This document shows, in pieces, positions 45,758-55,619 of a stretch of DNA of 64,000 nt (positions within the stretch are counted from its first letter, which is position 1; every line of letters starts with the position of its first letter). The notes below the pieces were generated by a model. It had not been told where the DNA came from and ran no database searches. It saw only the letters and a list, made by a program, of their open reading frames with translations. Made by a program: the position numbers and the translations under genes. This DNA comes from Morinoia aosen (Eukaryota; Arthropoda; Malacostraca; Amphipoda; Talitridae): the NCBI GenBank assembly GCA_030386875.1, contig CM059558.1, positions 3,233,501-3,297,500 of the forward strand, given 5' to 3'.

Positions 45758-46469
45758 AATTGTCAACCACGTTTGGAACTGTTCATTACTAATATTCCGA
45801 AATTGCCATTCCATATATGTATTTAAATGGTATTTAGCTTGTAAGTGCGTTCTATGAGTTTTTAGCTTGTAAGTGCGTTCTATGAATTTCTTTCTTAAGA
45901 CTTTATGTATGTCTTGCGTTTGGAAATATTTTGTTGCGCAAACACCTTCAGACGAGATGTCGAGCTTAGGATGTTGTCATACTGTTGTTGCGACATCAAA
46001 AGCTGTGTTCGTCAAGCCGTAAGCTAGAGTTAATAAACTTAGGTGCAATCTTGGAAATGTCAACACGAGAGTGCGAGTGCGAAACCCGCGAGAACTGCAT
46101 CGCATCTGCCGCAACTTGTTTGAAAACAACGTCAGGCATTGTAGTTGGAATGAATGTGTCTTAATGAGAAGGAAGCGTTGCCTTAGTATAAAATGAGAAT
46201 TGTTTACTCTAAACTTGTGGCCATGCTAATTTCCTGTCTCGTCTCCTTTCAGATTCGGGCGACTCCTGAACAATTCCAGAACATTAGACATTCCGATTTA
46301 TGATATACACATATACTTTACACCTTCACTTACTACTTGGTTTGCGCACATATCTAATTTCAATAACAAGTAATCATCAATAATAACTACTTACTTAATT
46401 TCAATAAGCACCTCAAAGACTTGAATCATTTTACTTCCTACTCTACTAATCGCTTTGTGGCCTGCTAAG
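45758..46469 (+). other. Spacer after pol with a strong 3' splice site at 46,251-46,252
   Basis: No coding. 45,835-45,887 is a 28-bp tandem duplication containing 'agcttgtaagtgcgttctat'. At 46,224-46,252 'tgctaat' (branch-like) is followed by a pyrimidine run and CAG ('cgtctcctttcag'). Together with the donor at 39,566 it would remove gag and pol from a subgenomic RNA. Confidence 0.6.
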
Positions 46470-46795
46470 ATGGGCAACAAAGTTTCGACCGTTAATGTGG
46501 ACGCCATTTAAATGCAATAAAGGCAAATAATGGTCAAATATCGGATGAACTCATCCGCCACACAGAGGAGACGAGAGTCGACCTCATTCCTGACCAATTG
46601 AGTGATATAATGTTGCTCCTTTACACAATAATAACAATTATAATTACTGTAATGGTTATTTACATTAAACGAGATCTGAACAAAGTCATCGGACGACTAA
46701 GCGGTGAGGACGTAGCTTTGCGTCGATCTGCTTGGAAAGAAATCAGTAATAGTCCTAGGCAAATAGTTGCACTTCCACCTCAAGTTAGCGCATAA
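46470..46795 (+). pseudogene. Gypsy third ORF: small myristoylation-motif/TM protein, frameshifted
   Basis: ATG at 46,470 begins MGNKVSTVNVDA, a consensus N-myristoylation start, but this frame stops at 46,509-46,511. The -1 frame, open from 46,496, continues as an acidic helix (KANNGQISDELIRHTEETRVD), a hydrophobic span of about 20 residues (MLLLYTIITIIITVMVIYIK) with a basic stop-transfer Lys-Arg, and a soluble tail, ending at TAA after 46,792. The simplest reading is one membrane protein of about 108 residues broken by a 1-nt indel near 46,496-46,508, or expressed by frameshifting. It is far too short for an envelope glycoprotein. Function unknown; membrane anchoring of Gag or particles is a guess. 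Confidence 0.5.
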
Positions 46796-47664
46796 CACTA
46801 CAACGCTAACTTCTACATTCATATTAACATAACAAAACACACGCACCTCAACGCTGAGTTTTCATCTCCGAGGGTGTCCCTCGAAACTTCGAAAAATGGG
46901 AACACGCTCACGCACAGAGTCCACGTGCACGTACATACAAGATGGATCTGCATATTTTCAGAATATTTCTTTTAGAATATATTGTCTTAAAATATTTCAT
47001 TTTATACGGAAAATTACGTGTTCTTGGTGTCTTAATTATATCCTTTGATGTTGTTTTACTCGCCCCATGGAAATGTTTTGTTTCAAGATAAGGAGACGAA
47101 TTATTAGTATTGCGAATAAAAACCAAATTGTACGCTTGTAGATTGGTTGAATTGAATTAGTTCATTTATCGATTATTCTATTTAATTTACTTTCAATATT
47201 TAATTTAGCTGAATTGAAATAAGTTAATTTGAATCGTAGGATGATTTGAATCCTGAGGAGAAGCATTCAACTTTTACCTTGCCATTTGTAGTAATGCAAT
47301 GTATTGTCTTGCGTTGATGAATTTAAACTCTATATCTTTATATAATATAGATTTATGATGGATTTTTCCTTCTAAATTTTTCATTTGCATAAAAAATTGT
47401 GTTCTCGACTTGACGGTATGTGTCCAGTTTGTTCAAAAAGTGTACCTTATAGAGGTGATTTATTACGTACGTGATTTGATTTTGATTTCGATAAGTTAAT
47501 AAAATTGTGTGGTGTATCCAATAGTGAACAACGAAAACATTTTGTGTCATACGTTCTGATCTGTTCGAATTTATTTGACGGATTGTAAGATTAATTGATA
47601 GTCAAAGGAAAATCGAAGTTAATTGAATACCGTTTTAAACATTTTTATTGTAATAAAGAATTTT
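46796..47664 (+). other. Gypsy 3' untranslated region
   Basis: AT-rich, no credible ORF. Contains AATAAA-like strings (47,651-47,656). Confidence 0.6.
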
Positions 47665-47681
47665 TAAAAAAGGTGGGGGAG
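47665..47681 (+). promoter_or_regulatory. Putative polypurine tract
   Basis: 'aaaaaaggtgggggag' lies 5 bases before the 3' LTR (47,687) with one T; it would prime plus-strand DNA. The 'cATTA' gap between it and the LTR is a little unusual. Confidence 0.6.
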
Positions 47682-47686
47682 CATTA

Positions 47687-48019
47687 TGTGCGCCCGCCGA
47701 GTATATAAATAGAATCAGCAAGAGACATCGCCGTTCACTAGCGGTAGCCTGCCGTAGAGGTAGCACATTGAAAGAGACGTCGCTGTTCATTAGCGGAAGC
47801 GCAACTGTCGAGGAAGCACCTGTACAGATCACAGATGCATTATAGAAGTAACGATACTCGTATTAGCACCTACCATCCGATCTAATAGATTCCTTGCCAA
47901 TTCCTAAGCCTGTGTCAACTCTGAAGTACCATTAAAGGATAACCACGTTACTGCATCTGATTCACTCCCGAACCTCATTCGCGTTTAGTTTCGACCTGTA
48001 TACTGAAAAGGCCGGAACA
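47687..48019 (+). repeat. 3' LTR
   Basis: 333 bp, three differences from the 5' LTR. Followed by the right target duplication CTTG at 48,020-48,023. Confidence 0.95.
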
Positions 48020-48165
48020 CTTGTTCTAACTTAGCCAATGTAATTTTGGGGAAATATCCGTGTGGAAATGCATATTTTAGGGGAGATTTCGTAAAGTAAA
48101 TGTCAAATTTTACGGAGAGATCTTAAGGGAAATTTCTAATTTATGAAATATCTGTGTGATGGGTA

Positions 48166-49762
48166 CTACAGCTTTTTAACTTTAATTTAAAAAAGCACAA
48201 GTTCAATTTAAAAAAGCTCAAGTTTAATTTAAAAAAGGTCAAGTTCAATTTAAAAAAAGACAAGTTCAATTTAAAAAAGCTCAAGTTTAATTTAAAAAAG
48301 GTCAAGTTCAATTTAAAAAAGCTCAAGTTCAATTTATAAAAGCTCAAGTTTAATTTAAAAAAGGTCAAGTTCAATTTAAAAAAGCTCAAGTTTAATTTAA
48401 AAAAGCTCAAGTTTAATTTAAAAAAGGTCAAGTTAAATTTAAAAAAGCTCAAGTTCAATTTAAAAAAGCTCAAGTTTAATTTAAAAAAGCTCAAGTTCAA
48501 TTTAAAAAAGCTCAAGTTGAATTTAAAAAAGGTCAAGTTCAATTTAAAAAAGCTCAAGTTTAATTTAAAAAAGGTCAAGTTCAATTTAAAAAAGGTCAAG
48601 TTTAATCTAAAAAAGATCAAGTTCAATTTAAAAAAGGTCAAGTTCAATTTAAAAAAGGTCAAGTTCAATTTTAAAAAGGTCAAGTTCAATTGAAAAAAGG
48701 TCAAGTTCAATTTAAAAAAGCTCAAGTTTAATCTAAAAAAGATCAAGTCCAATTTAAAAAAGGTCAAGTTCAATTTAAAAAAGCTCAAGTTTAATTTAAA
48801 AAAGGTCAAGTTCATTTTAAAAAAGGTCAAATTCAATTTAAAAAAGGTCAAGTTCAATTTAAAAAAGCTCAAGTTTAATCTAAAAAAGATCAAGTTCAAT
48901 TTAAAAAAGGTCAAGTTCAATTTAAAAAAGCTCAAGTTTAATCTAAAAAAGATCAAGTTTAATTTTAAAAAGATGAATTTCAATTTTTAAAAGCCTATGT
49001 GTCTAAAATTGCATACTTATGTAATAATAATATAATTGAAGTTTATTCATGAGGATGTATTTTTATTTAAAAGTACTGGCACTGAAAATAGAGTAAATCG
49101 AATATCAGACAAACCAAGCTGCTGTAATTTTGTACTCAGTTTGACTTTCATTAAGTTTTACCTATGAATCATTTGCTAAACAGATCATCAGTACTTTTCT
49201 CTATTTACAAAAATGATGCGAATAAACTTTATGTAATAAGTAACTGTATGACAATTAGCAAACTGCACTGACTGAAAAATTGAACATTACTGAGCTTCAA
49301 CTTTTCAGTCAGTGCAGATTGCTAATTGTCCCACAGTTACTTATTACATAAAGTTTATTTGCATCATTTTTGTCAATAGATATAAATACCGATGATCTGT
49401 TTAGCAAGTGATTCATAGGTAAAACTTAAAGAATGCCAAATTAAGTACAACATCACAGCAGCTTGCCTTGTCTGATGTTCGATTTGCTCTATTTTCAGGG
49501 CCAGTACTTTTAAATAAATATGCCTTCTGGCAAATAAACTTTGCATATATTATTATTACACAAGTATTAAATTTTAAAACATAAGCTTTTCAAAATTGAA
49601 ATTCATCTTTTTTAAATTACACTTGAGCTTTTTTAAAATAAACTTGAGCTTTTTTAAATCGACCTTGAACTTTTTTAAATTAAACGTAACCTTTTTTAAA
49701 TTAAACTTGAGCTTTTTCGAATTGAACTTGAGCTTTTTTAAATTAAAGTTAAAAAGCTGTAG
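48166..49762. mobile_element. Foldback element with 21-bp satellite arms
   Basis: Begins 'ctacagctttttaacttt' and ends with its complement ('aaagttaaaaagctgtag'). From outside in: a 21-bp tandem array on the left (48,180-48,975, about 38 units of 'aaaaaaggtcaagttcaattt'-like sequence), a shorter inverted array on the right (49,605-49,745, about 6 units), and an imperfect palindrome in the middle (48,976-49,286 against 49,299-49,600) with a 12-nt loop near 49,287-49,298. Inverted arms built of tandem repeats are the hallmark of FB-type foldback elements. No target duplication was found and no transposase is present. The unit length of 21 keeps the complement open for 280 codons, an artefact. 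Confidence 0.8.
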
Positions 49763-49769
49763 AAACAGA

Positions 49770-50090
49770 TCGTAATTTAGCCCCCATTAAAGCCTGACCT
49801 CGGCCACCACATAAGTCTGACCTTGGCTCCCGTAATACCCTGACATTGATCCCATGCAAGCCTGACTTTGACCACCACAAAAGCCGAAATTTAACCCCCA
49901 TGAACTCCTGACCTTGACTCCCCTTGGCCCACGCAAAACCTTGACTTCGCCCTCTCTTCACCCCCTACAAAAGCTTGACCTTGACCCCCTTTTGGCCCCA
50001 CAAAAGCCTGACCTGGGCCCCACAAAAGCCTGACCTTGACCTTTTTCCGCCACCACGAAAGCCTGACCTTGGCCCCCACAGAAGCCTGAC
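49770..50090. repeat. Minisatellite carrying copies of a 5' splice site (left of exon TM3)
   Basis: On the minus strand the unit is 'AAGGTCAGGCTTTTGTGGGG' with 25-45-bp spacing and diverged fillers, about 10 units. It starts exactly at the 5' splice site of the ion-channel exon 50,091-50,252 (AAAG|GTCAGG), and each unit repeats that donor string. Confidence 0.85.
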
Positions 50091-50252
50091 CTTTAGCCAG
50101 AAGGGGTGATCCTCCTGAGGGGGGTCTTCGCCCCCCGGGAGTGCGTTAATGGCGATCATGGCCAGGAAGACCCCCGCCATCAGTAACACATGAACGAACA
50201 TCCACACGTCGATCATCTTCGGATCAGCTGACGGCGGCAGCGTCAAGCTGAT
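50091..50252 (-). CDS. Cys-loop ligand-gated ion channel, exon with TM3
   Basis: A 162-bp exon (54 codons, phase 0 at both ends) on the complement. It is preceded by a good acceptor (pyrimidines then CTTTCAG, AG at 50,253-50,254) and followed by GTCAGG (50,085-50,090). The peptide starts ISLTLPPSADPKMIDVWMFV, the usual link from TM2 to TM3 in pentameric ligand-gated channels, then TM3 (VHVLLMAGVFLAMIAINAL) and the start of the cytoplasmic loop (GGEDPPQEDHPFWLK). It joins in frame to the exon at 53,505-53,684. The TM4 exon should lie further left but was not found; the whole left part of the window may be intron. Which ligand or ion is not decidable; arthropod-type chloride channels are plausible. 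Confidence 0.85.
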
Positions 50253-50284
50253 CTGAAAGGAAACAGGAAGTCAAAATCAGACGT

Positions 50285-50460
50285 TTTTGGAGGCCAAGAG
50301 TAGGAGTTTTGTGGGAGTCAAGGTCAGGTGTTTGAGGACGTCAAGAGCTGGAGTTTTGTTGCAGTCAAGGTCATAGTTTTGGGGGGGGCCAGAAGAGGTC
50401 AAGGTCAGTCATTTGTGGGGTTCAAGGTCAGGCGTCTGTGGGGGTAAAGAAGGACTTTTG
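50285..50460. repeat. Inverted counterpart of the minisatellite (right of exon TM3)
   Basis: Here 'gtcaaggtcagg' stands on the plus strand, five or six times, while left of the exon it stands on the minus strand. The two arrays are therefore complementary and flank the exon. Confidence 0.8.
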
Positions 50461-52385
50461 AAAAGAGAACCAATCAAAACGGGACAACCGTATCCGTCTG
50501 ACGTATTCAGTTCAGGCTATTCTTATCAAAAAGGGACGAATCCTTTCGTATTCATGGTTAGTTTCATTTTTATTTAATCAGGTATCGTTTGATTTTGTTA
50601 AGGATGGCAAAACATAAAGGGGACCTTCTAGTCAGATGTCTAAAATTGGTCGAATTTTTTTATTGCCTAATTCGGTATGGCAAGGCGCAGTTAATCTGCA
50701 GAAAAAAATTTGGAAGCATCTAAAACACCTAAGGCGAGTAAACGGGGGGAGAAGGACCGGGGGAAGGGTCGCATGGCGTGTCAGCGCTCATGTGCCATAT
50801 CATTTCACGTAGATATTGCTCACCAGTTGTTTATTTCTAAAGAAATATGTATTTATCATTCAGCTGTTCAAGAACTTGTACGATTTGGCAACGTCGAGTG
50901 CTCGGTACCTCCCATGGACCTCTCCTCCCTCCTCCTCCTGTTCTGTATACATACATAAGACTGCTAGCGGCGGATGAGCTCAGTGTGGCATGAATACCGA
51001 GGCGATTACGATGTAAAACGACTAGCTTAATCTGCCTGTCAAGCTCAGAGTAGCTGGTACCGCTTCTGTTAAATTGAAGCGCAGCTCAGGTGCATCTGAG
51101 CGATGCGTTACCCCTAAGCCTCATGCGCGTCTCGCTCGGTACCTGGCTTCTGGTACCACTTGTGGTATCGGTTTCTTCAAGGAACTACAAAATACTTCGA
51201 TGAAAGAAAGCTAAAGTCAAATCAATATGTCAGAAAGCTTTCATAACGTCAATTGCACTGATTTCTCGGAGCATTATAGCTTGCAAATGAGAAAACCGGT
51301 TTTTCTCTACCAAAATGCATTTTTGAACAATGCAAATGTCAATATTCAAGCCACTTCTTCTCGGAATCTTGTAATTCTAGAGAAATGGTTTTGATATCAT
51401 TGGATGCGCAAAAAATTACTCCATAAAGAGTCGGAAGATGTCGTTGAAATTCATAGTAGTATCTAATTTACATTAAAAAATCTACGAAAAAATGAATGGG
51501 TCTTTAAAATTTCGTTTAAATTTTATTAAAATTAAACTATTATGAATTTCAAAATAATCCTCCGAATCTTTATGCAGCAACCCTTTTCGCATCAAATGAA
51601 ACTTGGATCATTATTCCTCAATAACTATTTTCTGAGAAGAAATGGCATGAAAATTGGTAATTTCCCCGCCCCCTTTCTTCCCATTATCTCCGTCAATATG
51701 ACAGAAATGGAAAAAGTGTACGACAAAACCCCTATTTATTTTCTAAAATATATACGTATGACTAATTTCATAGATCTAGATCCCACTGAAAAAATGTGAT
51801 GGCCATTTTCTTAATTCTGTGTAGACCGACGTGTAAATATATAGACTTAATAGACCGTCGTGTAAATATATATTATAGTGTGAAATGAAATACCTATAAA
51901 ATTTTTTTATCTTTTTATTTTTATTTATTCACGCGCTATATTTATAATCTATAGAAAATACAACTTGTCAAAAATGAATATTTAGTCCTTTTGCTCTAAT
52001 AAATATATTTTTTATCGTAATCGTAGCCGCGATACTGAGACGACAAGTAACTCCTGTAATTAATAAATATATTTATAAATTTTTGTGTGTAACTTCTTTT
52101 ACGTTATTACAAAGAGAATCTCACCAGCCACGTACATGTGCAGGATCTTATACACCTAGTATGTTGCTCAACCGCGTAAAAATATTGGGTTCAACACACA
52201 ATGCTGTGAGACCAGAATCGAAAACCGAGAAAAGTACGAGTATATCAGCGACATTAACGTCGCTTTGTAGTTTTTATCCCATCATTTATTAAAAATAAGT
52301 TCTTCCTTCAAAAGAGTTTACATTCGATCAAAACAGACTATCATAATGATATATAATGATACCCAGCTGTTCCTAGTTTGGTTAG
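50461..52385. other. Intron sequence, no gene seen
   Basis: 51,370-51,400 ('aatggttttgatatcattgg') resembles the palindromic element at 57,838-58,190 ('gatggttttggtatcattgg'), so a decayed relative may lie at about 51,290-51,480. 51,815-51,870 has a short tandem ('tagaccg.cgtgtaaatata' twice). Nothing else recognised. Confidence 0.4.
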
Positions 52386-52570
52386 TGCTCGTGTATATTA
52401 CGATCATCAGGATGTTTAATGACGGTATCTGTGATACTTATGACCGTATCCAAGATACTGATGTATCTGTGATACTTATGACCTTATCTAAGATACCGAT
52501 ACCGTATCTGTGCTACTTATGACCGTATCTTAGATGCTGATACCGTATCTGACTGTGATACTAATGATCG
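52386..52570. repeat. ~46-bp minisatellite 'gtatctgtgatacttatgacc'
   Basis: About four units built from 'cgtatctgtgatacttatga' and 'ccgtatctaagatactgat'. A lone piece (53,111-53,124, 'cgtatctgtgatac') is found beyond the hairpin element at 52,745-53,077. Confidence 0.75.
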
Positions 52571-52744
52571 TATTTGTAACACTAATGATGGTAATAATAA
52601 CAATAATGATTACAATAACGATGATTAGAGGAGTAGTAATAATTAAAATTTATACTAACATTATTGCTATTATCTTCATCTTTAGTGCTATTCTACAAAT
52701 CACTATTATAAAAGGAGCCGCGTCCGTCCGTCTGTGTGTCACAC

Positions 52745-53077
52745 TAGGGTGGCCAGTACGCATAGGGTAGATTTTTTTTCACAGAATTTTCTTGACGGGA
52801 CCCCCTAAAAGGGTGACGTTGATAGAAAAAATGATACTGGTGAAGTTTCAGACCATTTGAACATCGTTAACCTGTGCCCCAACGGCATCAAAGTTCTGAA
52901 AAATCGCGAAAAAAAACATTTTTCAGAACTTTGATGCCGTTGGGACACGGGTTAACGATGTTCAAATGGTCTGAAACTTTACCAGTATCATTTTTTCTAT
53001 CAACCTCACCTTTTTAGGGGGTCCCGTCAAGAAAATTCTGTGAAAAAAAATCTATTCTATGCGTACTGGCCACCCTA
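52745..53077. mobile_element. Hairpin MITE with 9-bp target duplication
   Basis: A 333-bp near-perfect palindrome: arms of about 160 bp ('tagggtggccagtacgcata' at the left end, its complement at the right end) around a loop 'cgcgaaaaaaaac' near 52,905-52,917. GTGTCACAC directly flanks both sides (52,736-52,744 and 53,078-53,086). A 9-bp duplication with long terminal repeats suggests a Mutator-type source; the TAGGG start would also suit hAT, which usually gives 8 bp. No coding. Confidence 0.9.
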
Positions 53078-53279
53078 GTGTCACACCCACCAGCCTGCAG
53101 TATGAGATGAACGTATCTGTGATACAAGCTTTATCAACTCCACAATAATTTTCGGTGCCCTAACCCAGCAGGTTGAGGGCGGGATGATAATCACGTGTAT
53201 TGGTGGAAATAGGAACGGTTATCGTGGGATTTGTCGAACGTTATTGTATATTTTTGACGGGCCGTGTGCACTCGTAATA

Positions 53280-53470
53280 TTAATAATGATGATGATAATA
53301 GTAGTAACGATGATGATAATAGCCGTAATAATGAAGATAGTAGCATAAGTAATGATGATCATAATTGAAGTAATATTGATAATAACGTTAATAACGATTA
53401 TAATAGCAGTAGTAATGCTGTTTATGAAATGATAATAGCAGTGATAATGATGCTAATCACAATAACAATC
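53280..53470. repeat. (GAT/AAT)n trinucleotide-rich tract
   Basis: Interspersed 'gatgat', 'aataat' and 'gtagta' triplets over about 190 bp. A similar patch is at 52,565-52,690. Confidence 0.85.
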
Positions 53471-53504
53471 AACTGATAATTAATGTTATGTCAATAAATT
53501 TGAC

Positions 53505-53684
53505 CTGAGTGAGGAGCGCCGCCATCACAATGAGGCAGGAGATGCTGACGGTGAGGCGGTTGCTTAGGTCATCCAAGGGGATGGCGAACACGCTGAGGCC
53601 TATCAGCTGCATCATGAAGCACGGCAGGTACGTGACGAGTATGTGACTCCCGTACCGACGTGCGATGCTTATCTCAAACAACAT
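53505..53684 (-). CDS. Cys-loop ligand-gated ion channel, exon with TM1 and TM2
   Basis: A 180-bp exon (60 codons, phase 0) on the complement, acceptor TTCGTTAG (AG at 53,685-53,686), donor CAG|GTCAAA (53,499-53,504; weak). The peptide contains the pre-TM1 signature ARRYGSHILVTYLP, TM1 (LPCFMMQLIGLSVFAIPL), a short loop DDLSNR and the pore-lining TM2 (RLTVSISCLIVMAALLTQ). The arrangement and spacing are those of pentameric ligand-gated channels. The loop before TM2 lacks the PAR motif of classic anion channels and the GEK-type motif of cation channels, so selectivity is open. It joins in frame to exon 50,091-50,252. Confidence 0.88.
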
Positions 53685-53784
53685 CTAACGAAAACCAAAC
53701 AAAAAAATGAGAATTAATTTTCCTCAATGCTAAAAGTGAGCGAAAATGAAATATTTGGGTGCCTTTAGAGCTTCAATGCTTATG

Positions 53785-53990
53785 GGTCACCCTGGCCGAG
53801 TGGCTAGAGAGCTCGTTTTCCGTGCGGTCGAACCCTGGTTCGATCCCTGGAAGGCAGCAGGTTCTCATGTTGGAAACCGATGATAATCAACCAACCAGGT
53901 TACTCCCTCACCAACTAGGCTACTCCCTCACCAACGAGGACTCCCTCACCAACCAGGGGACACTCATACCAACAACATAATTATCTCACC
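53785..53990 (+). mobile_element. tRNA-derived SINE
   Basis: RNA polymerase III A box TGGCCGAGTGG at 53,793-53,803 and B box GGTTCGATCC at 53,837-53,846, in the spacing of a tRNA (Leu/Ser-like head). The region between does not fold as a full tRNA with a clear anticodon arm, and a non-tRNA body follows, with three units of 'ctccctcaccaac.agg' at 53,900-53,960. Confidence 0.7.
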
Positions 53991-54224
53991 TCAGTCACAA
54001 AAAGGTTCCCTAACCCGTATATTGAAATACATTGTGACTCCCCTAAAACAGCAGACTGAACTTCGAATTGATGGAGCTCTGAAGTTATTGTTGATAATTT
54101 AGTTCTACAAAATCCAGCTTGTTATTTATATAAATCAGTGTCTACAGTACCACTCGGAACATTAAACTTGCATGCAAGATTAAGTTCAGTCTGATTTTTT
54201 TTTTTGAGAGACCCTGTAGAGGCG

Positions 54225-54712
54225 GAGTCACACTCTACCACGGTAGAAGAACCAAGGTAGAGCCATTTCAGTGGTTCAGTGGGGAAAATATACTAGCTCT
54301 TGTTCGGCTAGCCAATAGAACAGCTTCATTTCAGACAAACTTAATGAAGTAACCGTTGTAACATTTCGTTAACGGCTGGCAGTGATGCCAGATGCAATAT
54401 GAACGCTGCTATTGGTTCGTTCCCATGACGTCAGCATTGTGACATGGTCAACAAAAAAACTGGTTTCATGCTACCTTGTTTCATCTACCATGCTGTCTAC
54501 TTACCGCATCGTCATTTCCTTCTTGGAGAACCTTTTTGAAGTCAATGAACTCGAACAGCGGCAGTGAAGCCGAGGAGAACTCCAGTACTTCTTCTGACGA
54601 AGGTTCCCATTCTGCGTCTGACAGAATTCTTCCTTCCAACGTCATTGTCATACTGCACGACTGGAGAGAGAAAGGAAAGAAAGAAAGGACGCTTTATTCC
54701 ACTGATGCTTAA
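54225..54712 (+). other. Unassigned region: CCAAT and CRE-like motifs, then a Ser/Glu-rich ORF
   Basis: 'agccaatag' (54,309), 'ctattggttcg' (54,411) and 'tgacgtcag' (54,428) stand upstream of a short open frame from ATG 54,545 (MNSNSGSEAEENSSTSSDEG...). It could be the start of a gene or a transposon remnant; no second exon, terminal repeat or homology is recognised. Confidence 0.25.
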
Positions 54713-54744
54713 ATACAGACCGCTTTGCACGTTGTTTCTGGGTG

Positions 54745-55610
54745 CTGCTATAGCGTGAGGTATACCACACTATAGCATGAAATCTACCTTGTTATATCTC
54801 AAAATGTGCCTCGCATTGTGAGCGCCGCCGAATGACCTGCGGAGATCCGAGAAAACAATTCTTCCAAAGAATTTAGAAGAAATCTTGAGACTCACTTCCT
54901 ATCAGAATACTAGTTCGTGTAAGATCACCAAGTCAAATCTTGCCACCTACGTGTCTGGTCCTAGTAATGTAATTTGCCACGGGTAACATCACCGATCTCC
55001 AGTTTGCTCTTAAATCGTTTATCGAATATGTAACATCGACGATCTTCAGTCTGCTCTTAATCGTTTATCGAATATACTGCTATATATAGCCTAATCGACC
55101 GATATTTTAAAATGCATCACCACATATCGAGTTAATTATTCTCATCGATCAGTCCAATGTGAAGCTAGTTTAAGTGAATTAGGGTAAACAGTATTGTACA
55201 CCTTAGAATAACGTGATGGTAGGATGCCCTAGAAGTCGCTGAACTTGTTCGCGCCCACAGGTAGCTATACTCAAATTTGACCATTGTACTAGACTTAAAA
55301 AACATTTTACCTTTGTATCACCTGTGGTAATTAAATTGTTTAATTATTTAAATTGTTTAGTACTATACGTGAGGTCTACCACGCTATAGCATGAGATCTA
55401 CCTCTAGCTAGTACCATATCGTGAGGTCTACCTCGTTATAGCTTGAGATCTGCCTCTAGCTAGTAATATAGCGTGAGATTAGTTTAGTTCACTTGCTGAC
55501 ATTTCTTTTTTCCATACATATAATTTAGAGATAAACACTTAGTTTATACATCTAAAACTGCGCCTGGGTAGGCGATGTATGACGGTAGCCTCACGCTATA
55601 GTAGCACCGG
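54745..55610. repeat. Repeats of 'tatagcgtgaggtctacc', split by a LINE-J fragment
   Basis: Units at 54,752-54,810 and 55,365-55,510 (two ~47-bp units with 'cctctagctagta'), plus an inverted piece 'cctcacgctatagtagcacc' at 55,590-55,610. The LINE-J 3' end at 54,836-55,358 lies inside. Confidence 0.6.
54836..55358 (+). mobile_element. LINE-J 3'-end fragment
   Basis: Matches 16,674-17,170 from 'acctgcggagatcc' through the last ORF2 codons and the 3' UTR to a tail 'aattgtttaattatttaaattgtttag'. It carries one extra internal duplication: 'tcttaaatcgtttatcgaatat' occurs twice (about 55,010 and 55,050). 5'-truncated. Confidence 0.85.
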
Positions 55611-55619
55611 TTTTCAAAG

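Larger units (their letters stand above)
38559..48019 (+). mobile_element. Full-length Ty3/gypsy LTR retrotransposon (9,461 bp)
   Basis: Two 333-bp direct repeats (38,559-38,891 and 47,687-48,019) start TG and end CA and bound an element flanked by CTTG on both sides (38,555-38,558; 48,020-48,023). Between them lie a 990-bp leader, gag, pol in the order protease, reverse transcriptase, RNase H, integrase (the Ty3/gypsy order), and a small third frame. The LTRs differ at only three positions that I can find (matching GCTC/ACTC, AACAG/AATAG and TTACT/TTCCT), about 0.9%, so insertion was recent. Confidence 0.97.

Noticed and set aside
45758-47664. Envelope glycoprotein gene in the gypsy element
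   Set aside because: No long frame, signal peptide, furin-type site or fusion peptide; only the small ORF at 46,470-46,795.
48141-48983. A 280-codon minus-strand open frame of KLNLTFF-type repeats
   Set aside because: It is the 21-bp satellite of the foldback element translated; 21 is divisible by 3, so the frame stays open by arithmetic. No promoter, start or non-repeat domain.
53793-53846. Functional tRNA gene (A and B boxes)
   Set aside because: No complete cloverleaf and a SINE-like body follows; the same holds for the pair at 55,809-55,855.
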